From positions 1 through 64,000 of the forward strand of contig JADBWH010000002.1 in NCBI GenBank assembly GCA_020404105.1: a stretch of 64,000 nucleotides of DNA. The letters run 5' to 3'. Position 1 is the stretch's first letter, and the number at the start of each line of letters is the position of its first letter. Positions 43,741 to 53,221 of the stretch are shown in pieces. The stretch comes from Pseudanabaena sp. M53BS1SP1A06MG. Its GTDB lineage: Bacteria > Cyanobacteriota > Cyanobacteriia > Pseudanabaenales > Pseudanabaenaceae. The notes under the pieces are model-generated. The model saw only the letters and a list, made by a program, of their open reading frames with translations. It did not search any database and was not told the origin of the DNA. A program made the position numbers and the translations under genes.

Positions 43741-45801
43741 ATGTCACTAAAAGCTGGTAAAGAGGCATTGTTGCGAAAACACTATACTGAAGCGATTGCC
43801 ATCTTGACTGAATATAGCCAAGGTTGTGCAGATCCCACGTCCAAAGACTACGTGCAATCTCAGATTTGGCTCGTTTCGGCATACAAAAAAACAGGACGTG
43901 CGGATAAAGCGATCTCAATTTGTGAACAATTAGAGACCTATGCTGACCCACAGCTACAACAATGGGCGCAAAAATCCCTAGTTACTCTGCGAGCATCTCT
44001 TGATGAGCCACTCGATGATCGTATTAGGCGGAATGAAGATGTTGCCTCGGTGATCAAGTCTGCACCTCGCCGCTATCGTAAAAAAAATGTCACCCTAGCA
44101 CTCCCATCTCTTTATACATATTTTCTTATTGCCTCAATTCTATTTACAATCCTCGCAATCATTGGCTTACAATTCTTAATTGGCTATGGAATTTCCCTGA
44201 TTTTTACCACTACCTTTACGAATGCTTGGTTAACGACTATTTCAATAGTGACTTTCGTAGTTAGCATTTTGCTATTTTTCATGTCGCCATGGATTATTGA
44301 TATCACTCAGAAACAGTATCACCGTATTCAATGGATTACGCTAGCAGATTTGGATGAAAAAAGTCCTGAGGCTGTGGAAATCATTGAGAATTTTTGTGAG
44401 AAATATAATATTTTCGTACCGCGTTTAGGATGGATTGAAGATGATGCACCTGTTGCCTTTACTTATGGGGTAATTTCTAATTCTGCACGCATTGTCGTGA
44501 GTCGCGGTCTATTTGAGTGTCTCGATGATGATGAAATTGCCACAGTTTATGCCTATCAATTAGGGCGAATTCGTAATAAAAGTTTTTCCGTACTGACCTT
44601 TATTTCTGCACCTGTCCAAGTTCTCTATTACCTCTATGTATTGCTCAGCCGCCAAAGCTATCGTGCTAAAAGTGCTAAGCAAATCTGGCAAATTGCGGCA
44701 ACTTTTGCGAATGTGTTCTACTGCCTCAGTAATTATTTGTTGGTTTGGCTCTCCCATGCCAGTACGATTGTCAGCGATCGCTTTGCCGCAGAGATGACGG
44801 GAAATCCTAATGCCCTCGCCCGCGCCTTACCTAAAATGGCAAGGCAAATGTTGCCTTACAATCAACCTGCCATGCCCACTAATCGTCTTTTAGAATCGAC
44901 GCGAGCATTGGGGATTTGCGATCGCCAAACGATGACGGCGATTGGGCTAGCAATGGAAATTGCCCACGCAGGACAAACAGATCAAGATCCTTACCGCGTA
45001 TTTCTTTGGGAACTATTCAATCCTTGGAGACGTTGGCTAGAAGTCCATTCCACCCATCCCTTAGTTGGCAAGCGTCTAAGATTTCTGTCAGGCTATTCCA
45101 AACAATTAGGACTACTCACGGAATATGATTTTGCAGAATTATTGAAGGAAGAGAAAAAATTGAATAAAAAGCGGCTATATCAAAACTTTTGGCGCGATTT
45201 GTTCATTCAGATTTCTCCATTTATCGGTGTAGCGATCGCCATCATTGCTTCCATGTTGTTATATCAACTCTTTAATCGATGGTTATTACTGAGTTTCTCA
45301 TTAATTGGTTTAGGCTTAGGCTTTATGTTTCAAGGGAGCCTCCGCTATCCAGATTTTCGGAAAGTTGCTGATACAGATCTGGTGAGTTTATTGATCGATC
45401 CCTATGCTAGCTATGTTCAAGGTGCACCTGTACAAATTCCAGGGGAATTATTGGGATATGGAACTGATGAGTTTTACATCGGCTATTCATTACGTTTAGA
45501 AGATCAAGGAGGATTAGCTTTCCTAAACTACATTCCCAATTTCCGTCAATGGATTATTGATCCTTCCAATACTATTAAGAATTTAGAGTTGCTATGCGAT
45601 CGCTCGGTACTAGCTTCTGGTTGGTTTCGTCGTGGTAAGTTTCCCATTATTGATCTATCCACTTTACAGCCGATTATGCAGGATAGCCCTAAGCATAGAG
45701 CCTCGCTAATCAGCTATCACCAGTTTTGGAATAATATCTTTAGTTCCATTCTCGTGCTATTAGGTCTGACGATCTTATTACTAACTTCTCGCTTATTCTG
45801 A
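43741..45801 (+). CDS. M48-like membrane protein with degenerate zinc site
   Basis: This 686-aa protein has an N-terminal TPR-like region (about 1-90, GKEALLRKHYTEAIAILTEY), two transmembrane helices (about 122-150 and 160-185), an M48/HtpX-like domain (about 190-470) and two further C-terminal membrane segments with a soluble tail. In M48 enzymes the zinc site is HELGH; here the aligned residues are Tyr272-Gln-Leu-Gly-Arg276 (DEIATVYAYQLGRIRNK), and the later Glu ligand before DRFAAEMTG is also absent. The fold seems kept but peptidase activity is unlikely. It may be a scaffold or binding protein. Confidence 0.85.
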   Translation: MSLKAGKEALLRKHYTEAIAILTEYSQGCADPTSKDYVQSQIWLVSAYKKTGRADKAISICEQLETYADPQLQQWAQKSLVTLRASLDEPLDDRIRRNEDVASVIKSAPRRYRKKNVTLALPSLYTYFLIASILFTILAIIGLQFLIGYGISLIFTTTFTNAWLTTISIVTFVVSILLFFMSPWIIDITQKQYHRIQWITLADLDEKSPEAVEIIENFCEKYNIFVPRLGWIEDDAPVAFTYGVISNSARIVVSRGLFECLDDDEIATVYAYQLGRIRNKSFSVLTFISAPVQVLYYLYVLLSRQSYRAKSAKQIWQIAATFANVFYCLSNYLLVWLSHASTIVSDRFAAEMTGNPNALARALPKMARQMLPYNQPAMPTNRLLESTRALGICDRQTMTAIGLAMEIAHAGQTDQDPYRVFLWELFNPWRRWLEVHSTHPLVGKRLRFLSGYSKQLGLLTEYDFAELLKEEKKLNKKRLYQNFWRDLFIQISPFIGVAIAIIASMLLYQLFNRWLLLSFSLIGLGLGFMFQGSLRYPDFRKVADTDLVSLLIDPYASYVQGAPVQIPGELLGYGTDEFYIGYSLRLEDQGGLAFLNYIPNFRQWIIDPSNTIKNLELLCDRSVLASGWFRRGKFPIIDLSTLQPIMQDSPKHRASLISYHQFWNNIFSSILVLLGLTILLLTSRLF

Positions 45802-45814
45802 TGTCAAAGTATTA

Positions 45815-45914
45815 AGTAGCTCAACTTAATTAAAACCCAAACAGAGTTTTGTTCCGCCCGCGTAGCGGGCAGGACAAAAATATCGGTTTTTAGTTTACTT
45901 ATTTCTAGCTACTT
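45815..45914. repeat. Family A MITE-like element, copy 2
   Basis: It runs from AAGTAGCTCAACTTAATTAA to CTAGCTACTT in the opposite orientation to copy 1, 100 bp, with the GTTTTGTTCCGCCCGC hairpin whose second arm has a few changes. Symmetry extends to GTATT/AATAC outside. It interrupts the 45905-46042 reading frame, in a way consistent with a TA insertion site. Confidence 0.9.
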
Positions 45915-46042
45915 AATACATCACCAACAAGTGGACGAATAAATTGATCATCGACGAAAACTGCGATCATCATTTCTACGAGAAAGCGTAAAATCGTCAA
46001 ATAGAAATACTGACGATTAAAAGTAAGTTTAGTGGTAATCAT
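45905..46042 (-). pseudogene. DUF2809-like gene remnant cut off by a MITE
   Basis: Reading from the ATG at 46042-46040, 43 codons look like a real N-terminus: MITTKLTFNRQYFYLTILRF, then a hydrophobic helix, then FIRPLVGDVL, which matches the start of DUF2809 membrane proteins (IRPxxGDVLVV). The frame then enters the family A element and stops after two codons. Removing the element with one TA copy gives GDVLIL and then a stop, so the rest of the gene was lost. Family assignment is by recall of the conserved GDVL pattern. Confidence 0.6.
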
Positions 46043-46071
46043 TTTGCTCTAACCCTTTAGATTTTAGGATT

Positions 46072-48528
46072 TTAGGTAAAGATTGCACCGCCTTGTAAGC
46101 GCTGATAGTGCATTTCAAATTCGGCTTTCAGAGCAGGGAAATGTTCTAAAGTAGGATCTTTTTTGATAATACGTTCGGCGGCTTCACGGGCAATTTGGAA
46201 AATCTCTTGACGGGCTGCCTCATCGGGCAAGCGATCCTCAATAGAGAAACCTGCATGACCCGATTGTTCTGTCCCTTCGTCCTTGCCCTTGCCACGCATC
46301 TGGAAATCTCTCTCAGCAATAAAAAATCCATCCTGCGATTGTTCTAGAACCTGTAAACGCTCTTGGGCGGTTTGTGATTTGGAACTACTCAGTAAGAGGC
46401 AATAGGATTGGGATGAACCTCGTCCGACTCTGCCCCGTAGTTGATGTAACTGGGCTAAACCAAAGCGATCAGCATGTTCGATTAACATTACAGAAGCATT
46501 AGGAATATCGACCCCAACTTCCACAACGGTTGTGGCAACTAGAATTTGAGTGTCGCCTCGACGGAAAGTGTTAATCGCTTCATCCTTTTCTGTTGAAGTC
46601 ATTTGCCCATGTAATAATCCAATTTGGAAGTGAGGGAAAACCACATTCTGTAAATGTTCCCGTTCTTGCGTAGCTGCCTTAATATCTTCCATTTTCTCCG
46701 ACTCTTCCACTAACGGCAACACTATATAGACCTGCCTTCCTTGAGCAATTTCCCGCTTAATCAGATCATAGGCATCTTTGCGCTGTGAAGGTTTGAGTAG
46801 AACTGTTTGAATTGGTTTGCGTCCGGGAGGAAGTTCGTCAATGATGCTAACTTCGATTTCAGAATTCGTTAGATATAGAGTTCGTGGAATTGGAGTTGCC
46901 GTCATGATCAGGACATGGGGATCATTGCCCTTTTGTAAAAGTCGCGATCGCTGATCTCTGCCAAAACGATGCTGCTCGTCGATAACCGCTAAGCCTAATC
47001 TTGCAAAGTTCACCCCATCTTGAATTAAAGCATGGGTTCCAATCACGAGTGGCAATTCCCCTGTTTCCAATTGCCGTAAAATCTCGCGTCGCTTGGCAGT
47101 TTTGGTGGAACCCGTGAGAATTTCTACGGGCAGATTTAGCTGCATAAACCATTCCACAATCTTGCGATAATGTTGCTCCGTGAGAACTTCCGTAGGAGCC
47201 ATCAGCGCTGTCTGATAACCTGCCTCGATCGCCGTTAAAAGTGCATATACCGCTACAATCGTTTTACCTGAACCAACATCTCCCTGCACTAGTCGGTTCA
47301 TCGGTGTTTGACCTTGGAGATCAGCGCGAATTTCGGTGACAACTCGCTTTTGAGCATTGGTTAACTCAAAGGGTAGAATTTTTTCGAGTTGAGCGATCGC
47401 ATTGCTCTGCGGCACGAAATGGATTGCTTTTTGTTGTTGCCGCCGATAGAGAGACACAAGTCGGCGATAAAAATACTTATCAAAGGTTAGGCGAATTACA
47501 GCTTGTTCCAGCATTTCGCTACTATCTGGGTAATGCACTTGGGCGATCGCTTCTGACAAGGGCATCATCTGATAATCCTGTAAAAAGCGCTCAGGCATCG
47601 GATCAGAAATTTGCGATACTGCTGGTAAACATTGTGCGACAAGGCGACGGATGGATTCAGGAGTAATTCCTTCTGTAAGCGGATAGACTGGCACGACGCG
47701 ACCAACGGTTTTCGACTGAATCGTATCTTGAGTATGTTCGAGAACTTCTACTTCATAATTCTCTAGGGTCAAGCCATATTTGCTCTGTTTAACCATACCT
47801 GAAGCTGCGATCGTGCAACCTTGGGGATAGAGCTTTTTCTGGGTTTCTTGCCAACCACGATTGGCATAGCGCTTACCTGTCCAGAAACGGCTTAATTTGA
47901 TTTGTCCTGTATAGTCACGCAGAATAATTTCTACAATTGTAAGATTGGGATTTTTGGGACTAGTAAAGCAATTAAATTTCTTGACAGTACCGATGACCGT
48001 AACTGTATCCCCATCTTTCAGTTCGCGAATGGGAATTTGTCGCGCATAGTCAATATGATCGCGAGGATAGTAACTTAGTACATCACGTACAGTATACAAA
48101 TCGAGCAGCTTAAACCTTGCTGCCATAAATGAACCAACCCCCTCGACATCTTTTAGTTCGATTTCGGGAGTCAATTTTTTAACGGCTTTGGGTTCCGTCG
48201 TTGCGATCGCTGCCGTTTTAGGTCTCTTCTGCTTAGAAACTGCATTAGTCTCCGCCAGTTCCCGACGACGCACTTCATAAAGTAAGCGCCTTGTCTCGGC
48301 AACTAGATGCTGCCTCCGTCCTAGGGGTAAATCATGGTACTGAGCGTATTGATGAGCAAGGGTCTGTGCTTGGAGGCGATCGCTCATTTCCCAATCATCA
48401 GGCAAATCCTCTTGTAAACTTACTTTCAAAAAATCAGCAAACAAAAATTGCTTTCCCTGCAAATTTGAAAAGCCTCTTTCCGCCTCGACACTCAAGGCTT
48501 GCTGTAAGAGATTTATATCAAGGGACAC
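46072..48528 (-). CDS. recG: ATP-dependent DNA helicase RecG
   Basis: This 818-aa helicase remodels stalled replication forks. It has an N-terminal extension of about 120 residues typical of cyanobacteria, a wedge/OB domain (TVIGTVKKFNCF), helicase motif I GDVGSGKTIVA, motif II DEQHRFG, motif III TATPIPRTL, motif V TTVVEVGVDIPNA and VI QLRGRVGRG. Longer than E. coli RecG (693 aa) because of the N-terminus. Preceded on the same strand by the M50-like gene with 14 bp between, so the two are probably cotranscribed. Confidence 0.96.
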   Translation of the reverse strand: MSLDINLLQQALSVEAERGFSNLQGKQFLFADFLKVSLQEDLPDDWEMSDRLQAQTLAHQYAQYHDLPLGRRQHLVAETRRLLYEVRRRELAETNAVSKQKRPKTAAIATTEPKAVKKLTPEIELKDVEGVGSFMAARFKLLDLYTVRDVLSYYPRDHIDYARQIPIRELKDGDTVTVIGTVKKFNCFTSPKNPNLTIVEIILRDYTGQIKLSRFWTGKRYANRGWQETQKKLYPQGCTIAASGMVKQSKYGLTLENYEVEVLEHTQDTIQSKTVGRVVPVYPLTEGITPESIRRLVAQCLPAVSQISDPMPERFLQDYQMMPLSEAIAQVHYPDSSEMLEQAVIRLTFDKYFYRRLVSLYRRQQQKAIHFVPQSNAIAQLEKILPFELTNAQKRVVTEIRADLQGQTPMNRLVQGDVGSGKTIVAVYALLTAIEAGYQTALMAPTEVLTEQHYRKIVEWFMQLNLPVEILTGSTKTAKRREILRQLETGELPLVIGTHALIQDGVNFARLGLAVIDEQHRFGRDQRSRLLQKGNDPHVLIMTATPIPRTLYLTNSEIEVSIIDELPPGRKPIQTVLLKPSQRKDAYDLIKREIAQGRQVYIVLPLVEESEKMEDIKAATQEREHLQNVVFPHFQIGLLHGQMTSTEKDEAINTFRRGDTQILVATTVVEVGVDIPNASVMLIEHADRFGLAQLHQLRGRVGRGSSQSYCLLLSSSKSQTAQERLQVLEQSQDGFFIAERDFQMRGKGKDEGTEQSGHAGFSIEDRLPDEAARQEIFQIAREAAERIIKKDPTLEHFPALKAEFEMHYQRLQGGAIFT

Positions 48529-48542
48529 AAGTTTGAGACTAA

Positions 48543-49808
48543 TTATTGATTATTCTGATTTAACTGTTCGCAAATTTCCACTAACCGAAAGTTCGGAGGA
48601 AATTTCCCATCGGCTTTAATTTGTTTAATATATTCAGAAGGAATCCGCCACAGCAATTTGCTATCTAGAGCCTTGATAATATCGCCACGATCAATTACCC
48701 CTGCCACCGAGCCGACTGGCGATCGCACAATCACATAGCGCAGTTGTTTTTGCTCAAGCAGACTGATGACTTTAAGAATTTGGTCTTTAAGTTCGACCGT
48801 ATCAATCTCATCGAATGGCTTAACTAGGGCTTGGAGAGATCGTGATGGCCACTCATGGCTATCGATATGACGAATCTGCTCAGCTGATACCAAACCGCGA
48901 TCACGTCCATTTGCTGAAGCCACATAGATCGGATTCGCATCCTTATCTTCCATCAAGATAAACTTGTCTGCAAAATCTCGCAAGGAAATATCAGCATCTA
49001 CCAAGCGAAAATCTCTTGTCATTGCGGCTTCAGCATTGAGATCTAAAAGAGCCTGTTGCAAGTTATTTAGATAAAGATATCCACCTGCACTACCAAACAT
49101 AAACCAGCCGAGAACGATTAAGAAGAGTCCACCCAAGTTACTAGTCAAGATGATCCCGCCCAAAATCATTATCAAGATGCCAAAAAATTGTCCTGAGCGA
49201 GCAGCCCATCTAATTCCTGCAAAGCGATCGCCCGTTAATTTCCAAATGGCAGCCTTGAGAATATGTCCCCCTTCAAAAGGGAGCGCAGGAATTAGGCTAA
49301 ATATGCCAATAAAAAGATTGATTTGAGCAAAATAGAGACTAATAATCGTCCAAATAGTGCGTAACGCACCAATACTAGCAGATAAAGCTTCGATCAACTT
49401 CGGGTTACTCGATAAAATCGCATCCCCTGCAATTAGCCAAGTAACTGTAAAGCCGATCGCACTTAAAACTAAACTGGTTAGAGGTCCTGAAATCGCAATA
49501 CTAAATACGGAAAATGGATCTTGAGATTCCCGCTCAACGTTATTTGCAGCCCCCATAAACTGAATATTAATAGAATTGATGGCAACTCCCCTAGCTTTAG
49601 CCATGAGCCCGTGGGCAATTTTATTCAGAGCGATCGATAGGAAAAAGAGGATAGCAGTAATCGCACCATAGCCTAGGGAAAAGGATGGCGATAACTTCGC
49701 ATAGGCATTTCCTAATAACACAGCCAAAATGCTCAGTATCAGAAACCATGATGGGTCAATATATAGTGAAATGCCGTAAATACTGCCGATGCGGATACCG
49801 CCTCTCAT
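48543..49808 (-). CDS. M50 site-2-protease-like protein with CBS pair, degenerate active site
   Basis: This 421-aa membrane protein has the M50B layout: about six transmembrane helices (residues 1-235) and two CBS motifs (about 275-400, e.g. YVIVRSPVGSVAGVI). In active site-2 proteases helix 2 carries HExxH; here it is Asn62-Lys-Ile-Ala-His66 (ALNKIAHGLMAKARGV), so the first His and the catalytic Glu are missing. The second motif, usually LDGG, reads PFEGGHILKA. The fold context (ALPFEGG, GPLTSLVLS) remains. Proteolysis is unlikely. It is followed closely by recG. Confidence 0.85.
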   Translation of the reverse strand: MRGGIRIGSIYGISLYIDPSWFLILSILAVLLGNAYAKLSPSFSLGYGAITAILFFLSIALNKIAHGLMAKARGVAINSINIQFMGAANNVERESQDPFSVFSIAISGPLTSLVLSAIGFTVTWLIAGDAILSSNPKLIEALSASIGALRTIWTIISLYFAQINLFIGIFSLIPALPFEGGHILKAAIWKLTGDRFAGIRWAARSGQFFGILIMILGGIILTSNLGGLFLIVLGWFMFGSAGGYLYLNNLQQALLDLNAEAAMTRDFRLVDADISLRDFADKFILMEDKDANPIYVASANGRDRGLVSAEQIRHIDSHEWPSRSLQALVKPFDEIDTVELKDQILKVISLLEQKQLRYVIVRSPVGSVAGVIDRGDIIKALDSKLLWRIPSEYIKQIKADGKFPPNFRLVEICEQLNQNNQ

Positions 49809-49947
49809 GATATGCCTGTCCTAGATTATTGTTGTACTGATTGGCTCTGAAAGCTATGTCTACCATTTTATAGTAATCAAGCTCTGCAATAAATTGTGGG
49901 CTAAAAGCAAAAATTCGTTTAAATAGGTCTGCTTAATTTACTTTTGA

Positions 49948-51018
49948 TTAACGCTGCTCAGGATGACAAATTATCGGATTGCCGCTATCACAGGTATCAT
50001 TAATTGCCGAGATCAACTCCTGCAATCGTCCAAAGCCATGCTGATTAAAATACATCGTTAAACGAGGCAGTTTGATAATGTGCGGATCATTAGCTTCTTT
50101 GGGAAGAGCATGACTCCGCTCAATTTTGCCCTTGATTAAAATATCGTCAAAGCTATCATTAAGGCGATCTAGATGCTCGTCAGTAATATCGCAATTTAAG
50201 CGAATTACAAATAAATCACCAACCCATCTAGAGGAATGATAAATACTGTAGAATGAGGAAATATACTGACAAGCTTCATCAATGTCGTCAGTGATTTTGT
50301 AGAGGCTTCGATCTTCCTTGACTATTAATCCCCGTTCAATCAATTGTTGTTGGACAAAAACATCCCACTGCTGCCAGTAATCACCACCTTTTTTATCCAT
50401 TAATACCATTGGACGAGGAGTGGTACGACCCGTTTGGCAAAGCGTTAAACATTCAAAAAATTCATCCTGTGTGCCAAAGCCTCCAGGGAAAAGCGCGATC
50501 GCATCACTTTCTTTCACAAAATATAACTTGCGTGTAAAGAAGTAGCGAAACTTAACTAGACGAGAGTCTTCAGGTACAAAGCCGTTACTGGTCTGCTCAA
50601 AAGGCAAGCTGATATTTAATCCAAAGGAATTTTTGCCAGCACCTGCATTTCCTGCCGACATGATCCCACCACCAGCGCCAGTAATTACCATAAAACCTTG
50701 CTTGGTAATCCTTTCTGCAAACTCATAGGCTTGGCGATATTCTGAGGCATTGGCATGGGTACGAGCGGAGCCAAAAATACTCACCTTGCGATTAAAACGA
50801 TAGGGGTAAAACATGGCGATCGCTTTTTGCATGTCCTGCAAGGAACCCGTCAAAATTTTCCAGTCGAGACGCTCGGCATCGGTCTGACTAAGTTGGGCGA
50901 TCACTTTTAAAGCGCTATAAATTAGCTCCCCATGTTCAGTTGATTCCAGATGTTCAACTAGATTATACAAATCTTCGGCAAGAGCTTTAACGTCTGAAGA
51001 TGAAGGAATTGTAAACAT
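49948..51018 (-). CDS. LOG-family (TIGR00730) protein
   Basis: This 356-aa protein of the Rossmann-like LOG family shows KVSIFGSARTHAN, GGGIMSAGNAGAG, PGGFGTQDEFFECLTLCQTG (the PGGxGTxxE motif, split here) and a C-terminal part longer than plant LOG. Plant LOG proteins are cytokinin riboside monophosphate phosphoribohydrolases; most bacterial members are uncharacterised nucleotide N-glycosylase-like enzymes. It is longer (356 vs about 200 aa), with an N-terminal helical segment of about 70 residues. Starts 139 bp upstream of the M50-like gene on the same strand. Confidence 0.9.
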   Translation of the reverse strand: MFTIPSSSDVKALAEDLYNLVEHLESTEHGELIYSALKVIAQLSQTDAERLDWKILTGSLQDMQKAIAMFYPYRFNRKVSIFGSARTHANASEYRQAYEFAERITKQGFMVITGAGGGIMSAGNAGAGKNSFGLNISLPFEQTSNGFVPEDSRLVKFRYFFTRKLYFVKESDAIALFPGGFGTQDEFFECLTLCQTGRTTPRPMVLMDKKGGDYWQQWDVFVQQQLIERGLIVKEDRSLYKITDDIDEACQYISSFYSIYHSSRWVGDLFVIRLNCDITDEHLDRLNDSFDDILIKGKIERSHALPKEANDPHIIKLPRLTMYFNQHGFGRLQELISAINDTCDSGNPIICHPEQR

Positions 51019-51154
51019 GTAAACTATTTTATTTTATACCAAACGCTATCATCTCATCTTTGGGTTTATACGTTTTTAGTTAGATTGCAATAAGCGACCA
51101 TTTCATAAGATACTAGCTAAGTAACAAATATTAACAAAGAATTAATACCTAGCT

Positions 51155-51451
51155 ATGGCAAACATTACGTTTGTGAATGAAAGTAAGGAAGCAATCGTCA
51201 TGGATGGCTCAAACCTACGCATCAAGGCTCTCGAGAACAATATTGATATCTACAAATTTGTTGCGAAGCTCACTAACTGTAATGGTTATGGTCAATGTGC
51301 TACCTGTGTTGTCGAGATTGTGGACGGGCTAGAAAACCTCTCCCCTAAAACCGACTTTGAAAATAAAAAGCTCAAAAACAAGCCTGCCAACTATCGTCTT
51401 GCCTGTCAGACGTTAGTTAATGGTAATGTTAGCGTCAAGACTAAGCCATAG
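51155..51451 (+). CDS. 2Fe-2S ferredoxin
   Basis: This 98-aa beta-grasp ferredoxin has cluster ligands [10 protein letters not shown] (C-x5-C-x2-C) and a distal Cys in RLACQTLV. The spacing is that of adrenodoxin/isc-type rather than PetF plant-type ferredoxins (C-x4-C-x2-C). It may donate electrons to an unidentified partner. Single gene with a plus-strand dnaJ 268 bp downstream. The gap 51452-51719 has a heptamer array (GGCTAAC AGCTAAC AGCTAAA, 51586-51606). Confidence 0.9.
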   Translation: MANITFVNESKEAIVMDGSNLRIKALENNIDIYKFVAKLTNCNGYGQCATCVVEIVDGLENLSPKTDFENKKLKNKPANYRLACQTLVNGNVSVKTKP

Positions 51452-51719
51452 AAATACTAGCAATAAGTTTTTAGCTTTTTTTAATTAAGATTTAATTGAA
51501 GCTTAGTTTCTGGCTAGCCTCCAAAATACTGTTCTTAACAAAAATACGAACTAATTTAGAGTCATGCAAATAGACTGAGCTAAAGGCTAACAGCTAACAG
51601 CTAAAAACTACAGATGTGCGGTAAAACGTACTTACTACAAAATCTACAAATAAAAGATAAGTGCTAGGTTAAATTAAAATAATTGTCTATGAATCCTTTA
51701 GGCGACAGAGAAACCCCCT

Positions 51720-52847
51720 ATGGCGCGTGATTATTACGAAATTCTCGGAGTCGATCGCAATACTGACAAAGAGGAAATCAAACGAGCATATCGACGTTTA
51801 GCTCGAAAATATCACCCCGATGTCAACAAAGAACCAGGGGCAGATGAACGATTTAAAGAAATTAACCGTGCTTACGAAGTTCTCTCAGAGACTGAAACTC
51901 GTGCGCGTTATGATCGATTTGGCGAAGCTGGCGTATCGGGAGGCGGTGGCGCTCCTGATATGGGTGATATGGGTGGATTTGCTGATATCTTTGAAAGCTT
52001 CTTTAGTGGCTTTTCTAACACGGGGCAACAGCAAGCTCGCCGTCGCAGTGGACCAACCCGCGGTGAAGATTTACGTTTCGACTTAAAGTTAGAGTTTCGT
52101 GAAGCCATCTTTGGCGGTGAAAAGCAGATCAAAATTTCTCATTTGGAAACCTGTGCTACCTGTAGTGGCTCAGGAGCAAAACCAGGAACTAGACCTCGTA
52201 CTTGCGGAACCTGTAGCGGTACTGGTCAAGTTCGTCGAGCTACACGCACGCCTTTTGGTAGTTTTACCCAAGTTTCGACCTGTCCTACCTGTAATGGAAC
52301 TGGGCAAACCATTGAGGACAAGTGCGAAAATTGCAATGGTTTAGGGCTCAACCAAGTTACAAAGAAGCTAAAGATTACCATACCCGCAGGTGTTGATAGC
52401 GGTACGCGACTACGTGTTTCTAATGAAGGTGATGCAGGACAACGTGGTGGACCTTCGGGTGATCTCTATGTCTACCTGTTTGTTCAAGCTGACAATGAGT
52501 TTGAACGTGAAGGCATAAATATTCTCTCGGAAATTAAGATTAGCTATCTCCAAGCGATCCTTGGTGACAAAATTGCCATTAATACAGTTGATGGCAAGAA
52601 ACCACTCACAATTCCCGCAGGTACACAACCTGATACGGTACTAACTTTAGAAGGTTTAGGTGTTCCGAAATTAGGCAATCCCGTCGCTCGTGGCGATCAT
52701 TTAATCAGGGTCAAAATCGATATCCCGACCAAAATTAGCGGCGAAGAGCGTGAAGTACTGGAAAAGCTTAAGGAAAGGCAATTCGGTAATGCTGCTAAAG
52801 GTGGTATAGGCGATATTCTAGGTGGTATATTCGGCAATCAAAAATAA
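51720..52847 (+). CDS. dnaJ: Chaperone protein DnaJ
   Basis: This 375-aa type I J-protein has the J domain (residues 1-70, [23 protein letters not shown] in RKYHPDVNK), a Gly-rich linker ([13 protein letters not shown]), four CxxCxGxG zinc repeats ([32 protein letters not shown]; about 140-215) and the C-terminal substrate domains. It works with DnaK and GrpE, which are not in this window. It heads an apparent operon with tusA and rsgA. Confidence 0.97.
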   Translation: MARDYYEILGVDRNTDKEEIKRAYRRLARKYHPDVNKEPGADERFKEINRAYEVLSETETRARYDRFGEAGVSGGGGAPDMGDMGGFADIFESFFSGFSNTGQQQARRRSGPTRGEDLRFDLKLEFREAIFGGEKQIKISHLETCATCSGSGAKPGTRPRTCGTCSGTGQVRRATRTPFGSFTQVSTCPTCNGTGQTIEDKCENCNGLGLNQVTKKLKITIPAGVDSGTRLRVSNEGDAGQRGGPSGDLYVYLFVQADNEFEREGINILSEIKISYLQAILGDKIAINTVDGKKPLTIPAGTQPDTVLTLEGLGVPKLGNPVARGDHLIRVKIDIPTKISGEEREVLEKLKERQFGNAAKGGIGDILGGIFGNQK

Positions 52848-52974
52848 GCCTGATAATTTTAGAAGGTCTTGTAAAGTTCGGTAATCAAAAATAAGTCTTA
52901 AAATTTTAAAAAGTTTTACAAACAAAGACTTTTAAGATTTATAATACTTATTTCATGATTCATTTAGATATATT

Positions 52975-53208
52975 ATGTGTATACAGGCAAATCAATCTAT
53001 CGATTTACGTGGTGTACCCTGTCCCCTTAGTTTCGTCCGTGCCAAATTACATTTAGAAAAATTAGAGTCTGGCCAGTTGCTAGAAGTTTTGCTTGATGGT
53101 GGTGAGCCAATTGAGCAGGTTCCCAATAGCCTCATCTCTGACGGACATCAGGTCAAAGGCATCGAAGGGCGTGATCGCTTTTTTGTACTAACTGTCCAAA
53201 AAACATGA
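52975..53208 (+). CDS. TusA-family sulfurtransferase-like protein
   Basis: This 77-aa protein has the TusA/SirA fold: IDLRGVPCPLSFVRAKLHLE with the catalytic Cys in RGVPCP near residue 16, then GGEPIEQVPNSL. TusA-like proteins pass persulfide sulfur, e.g. to tRNA thiolation or Mo cofactor. The single-Cys motif and length are normal. It lies between dnaJ and rsgA on one strand, 13 bp before the latter. Confidence 0.9.
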   Translation: MCIQANQSIDLRGVPCPLSFVRAKLHLEKLESGQLLEVLLDGGEPIEQVPNSLISDGHQVKGIEGRDRFFVLTVQKT

Positions 53209-53221
53209 TGCAAGTATTTTT

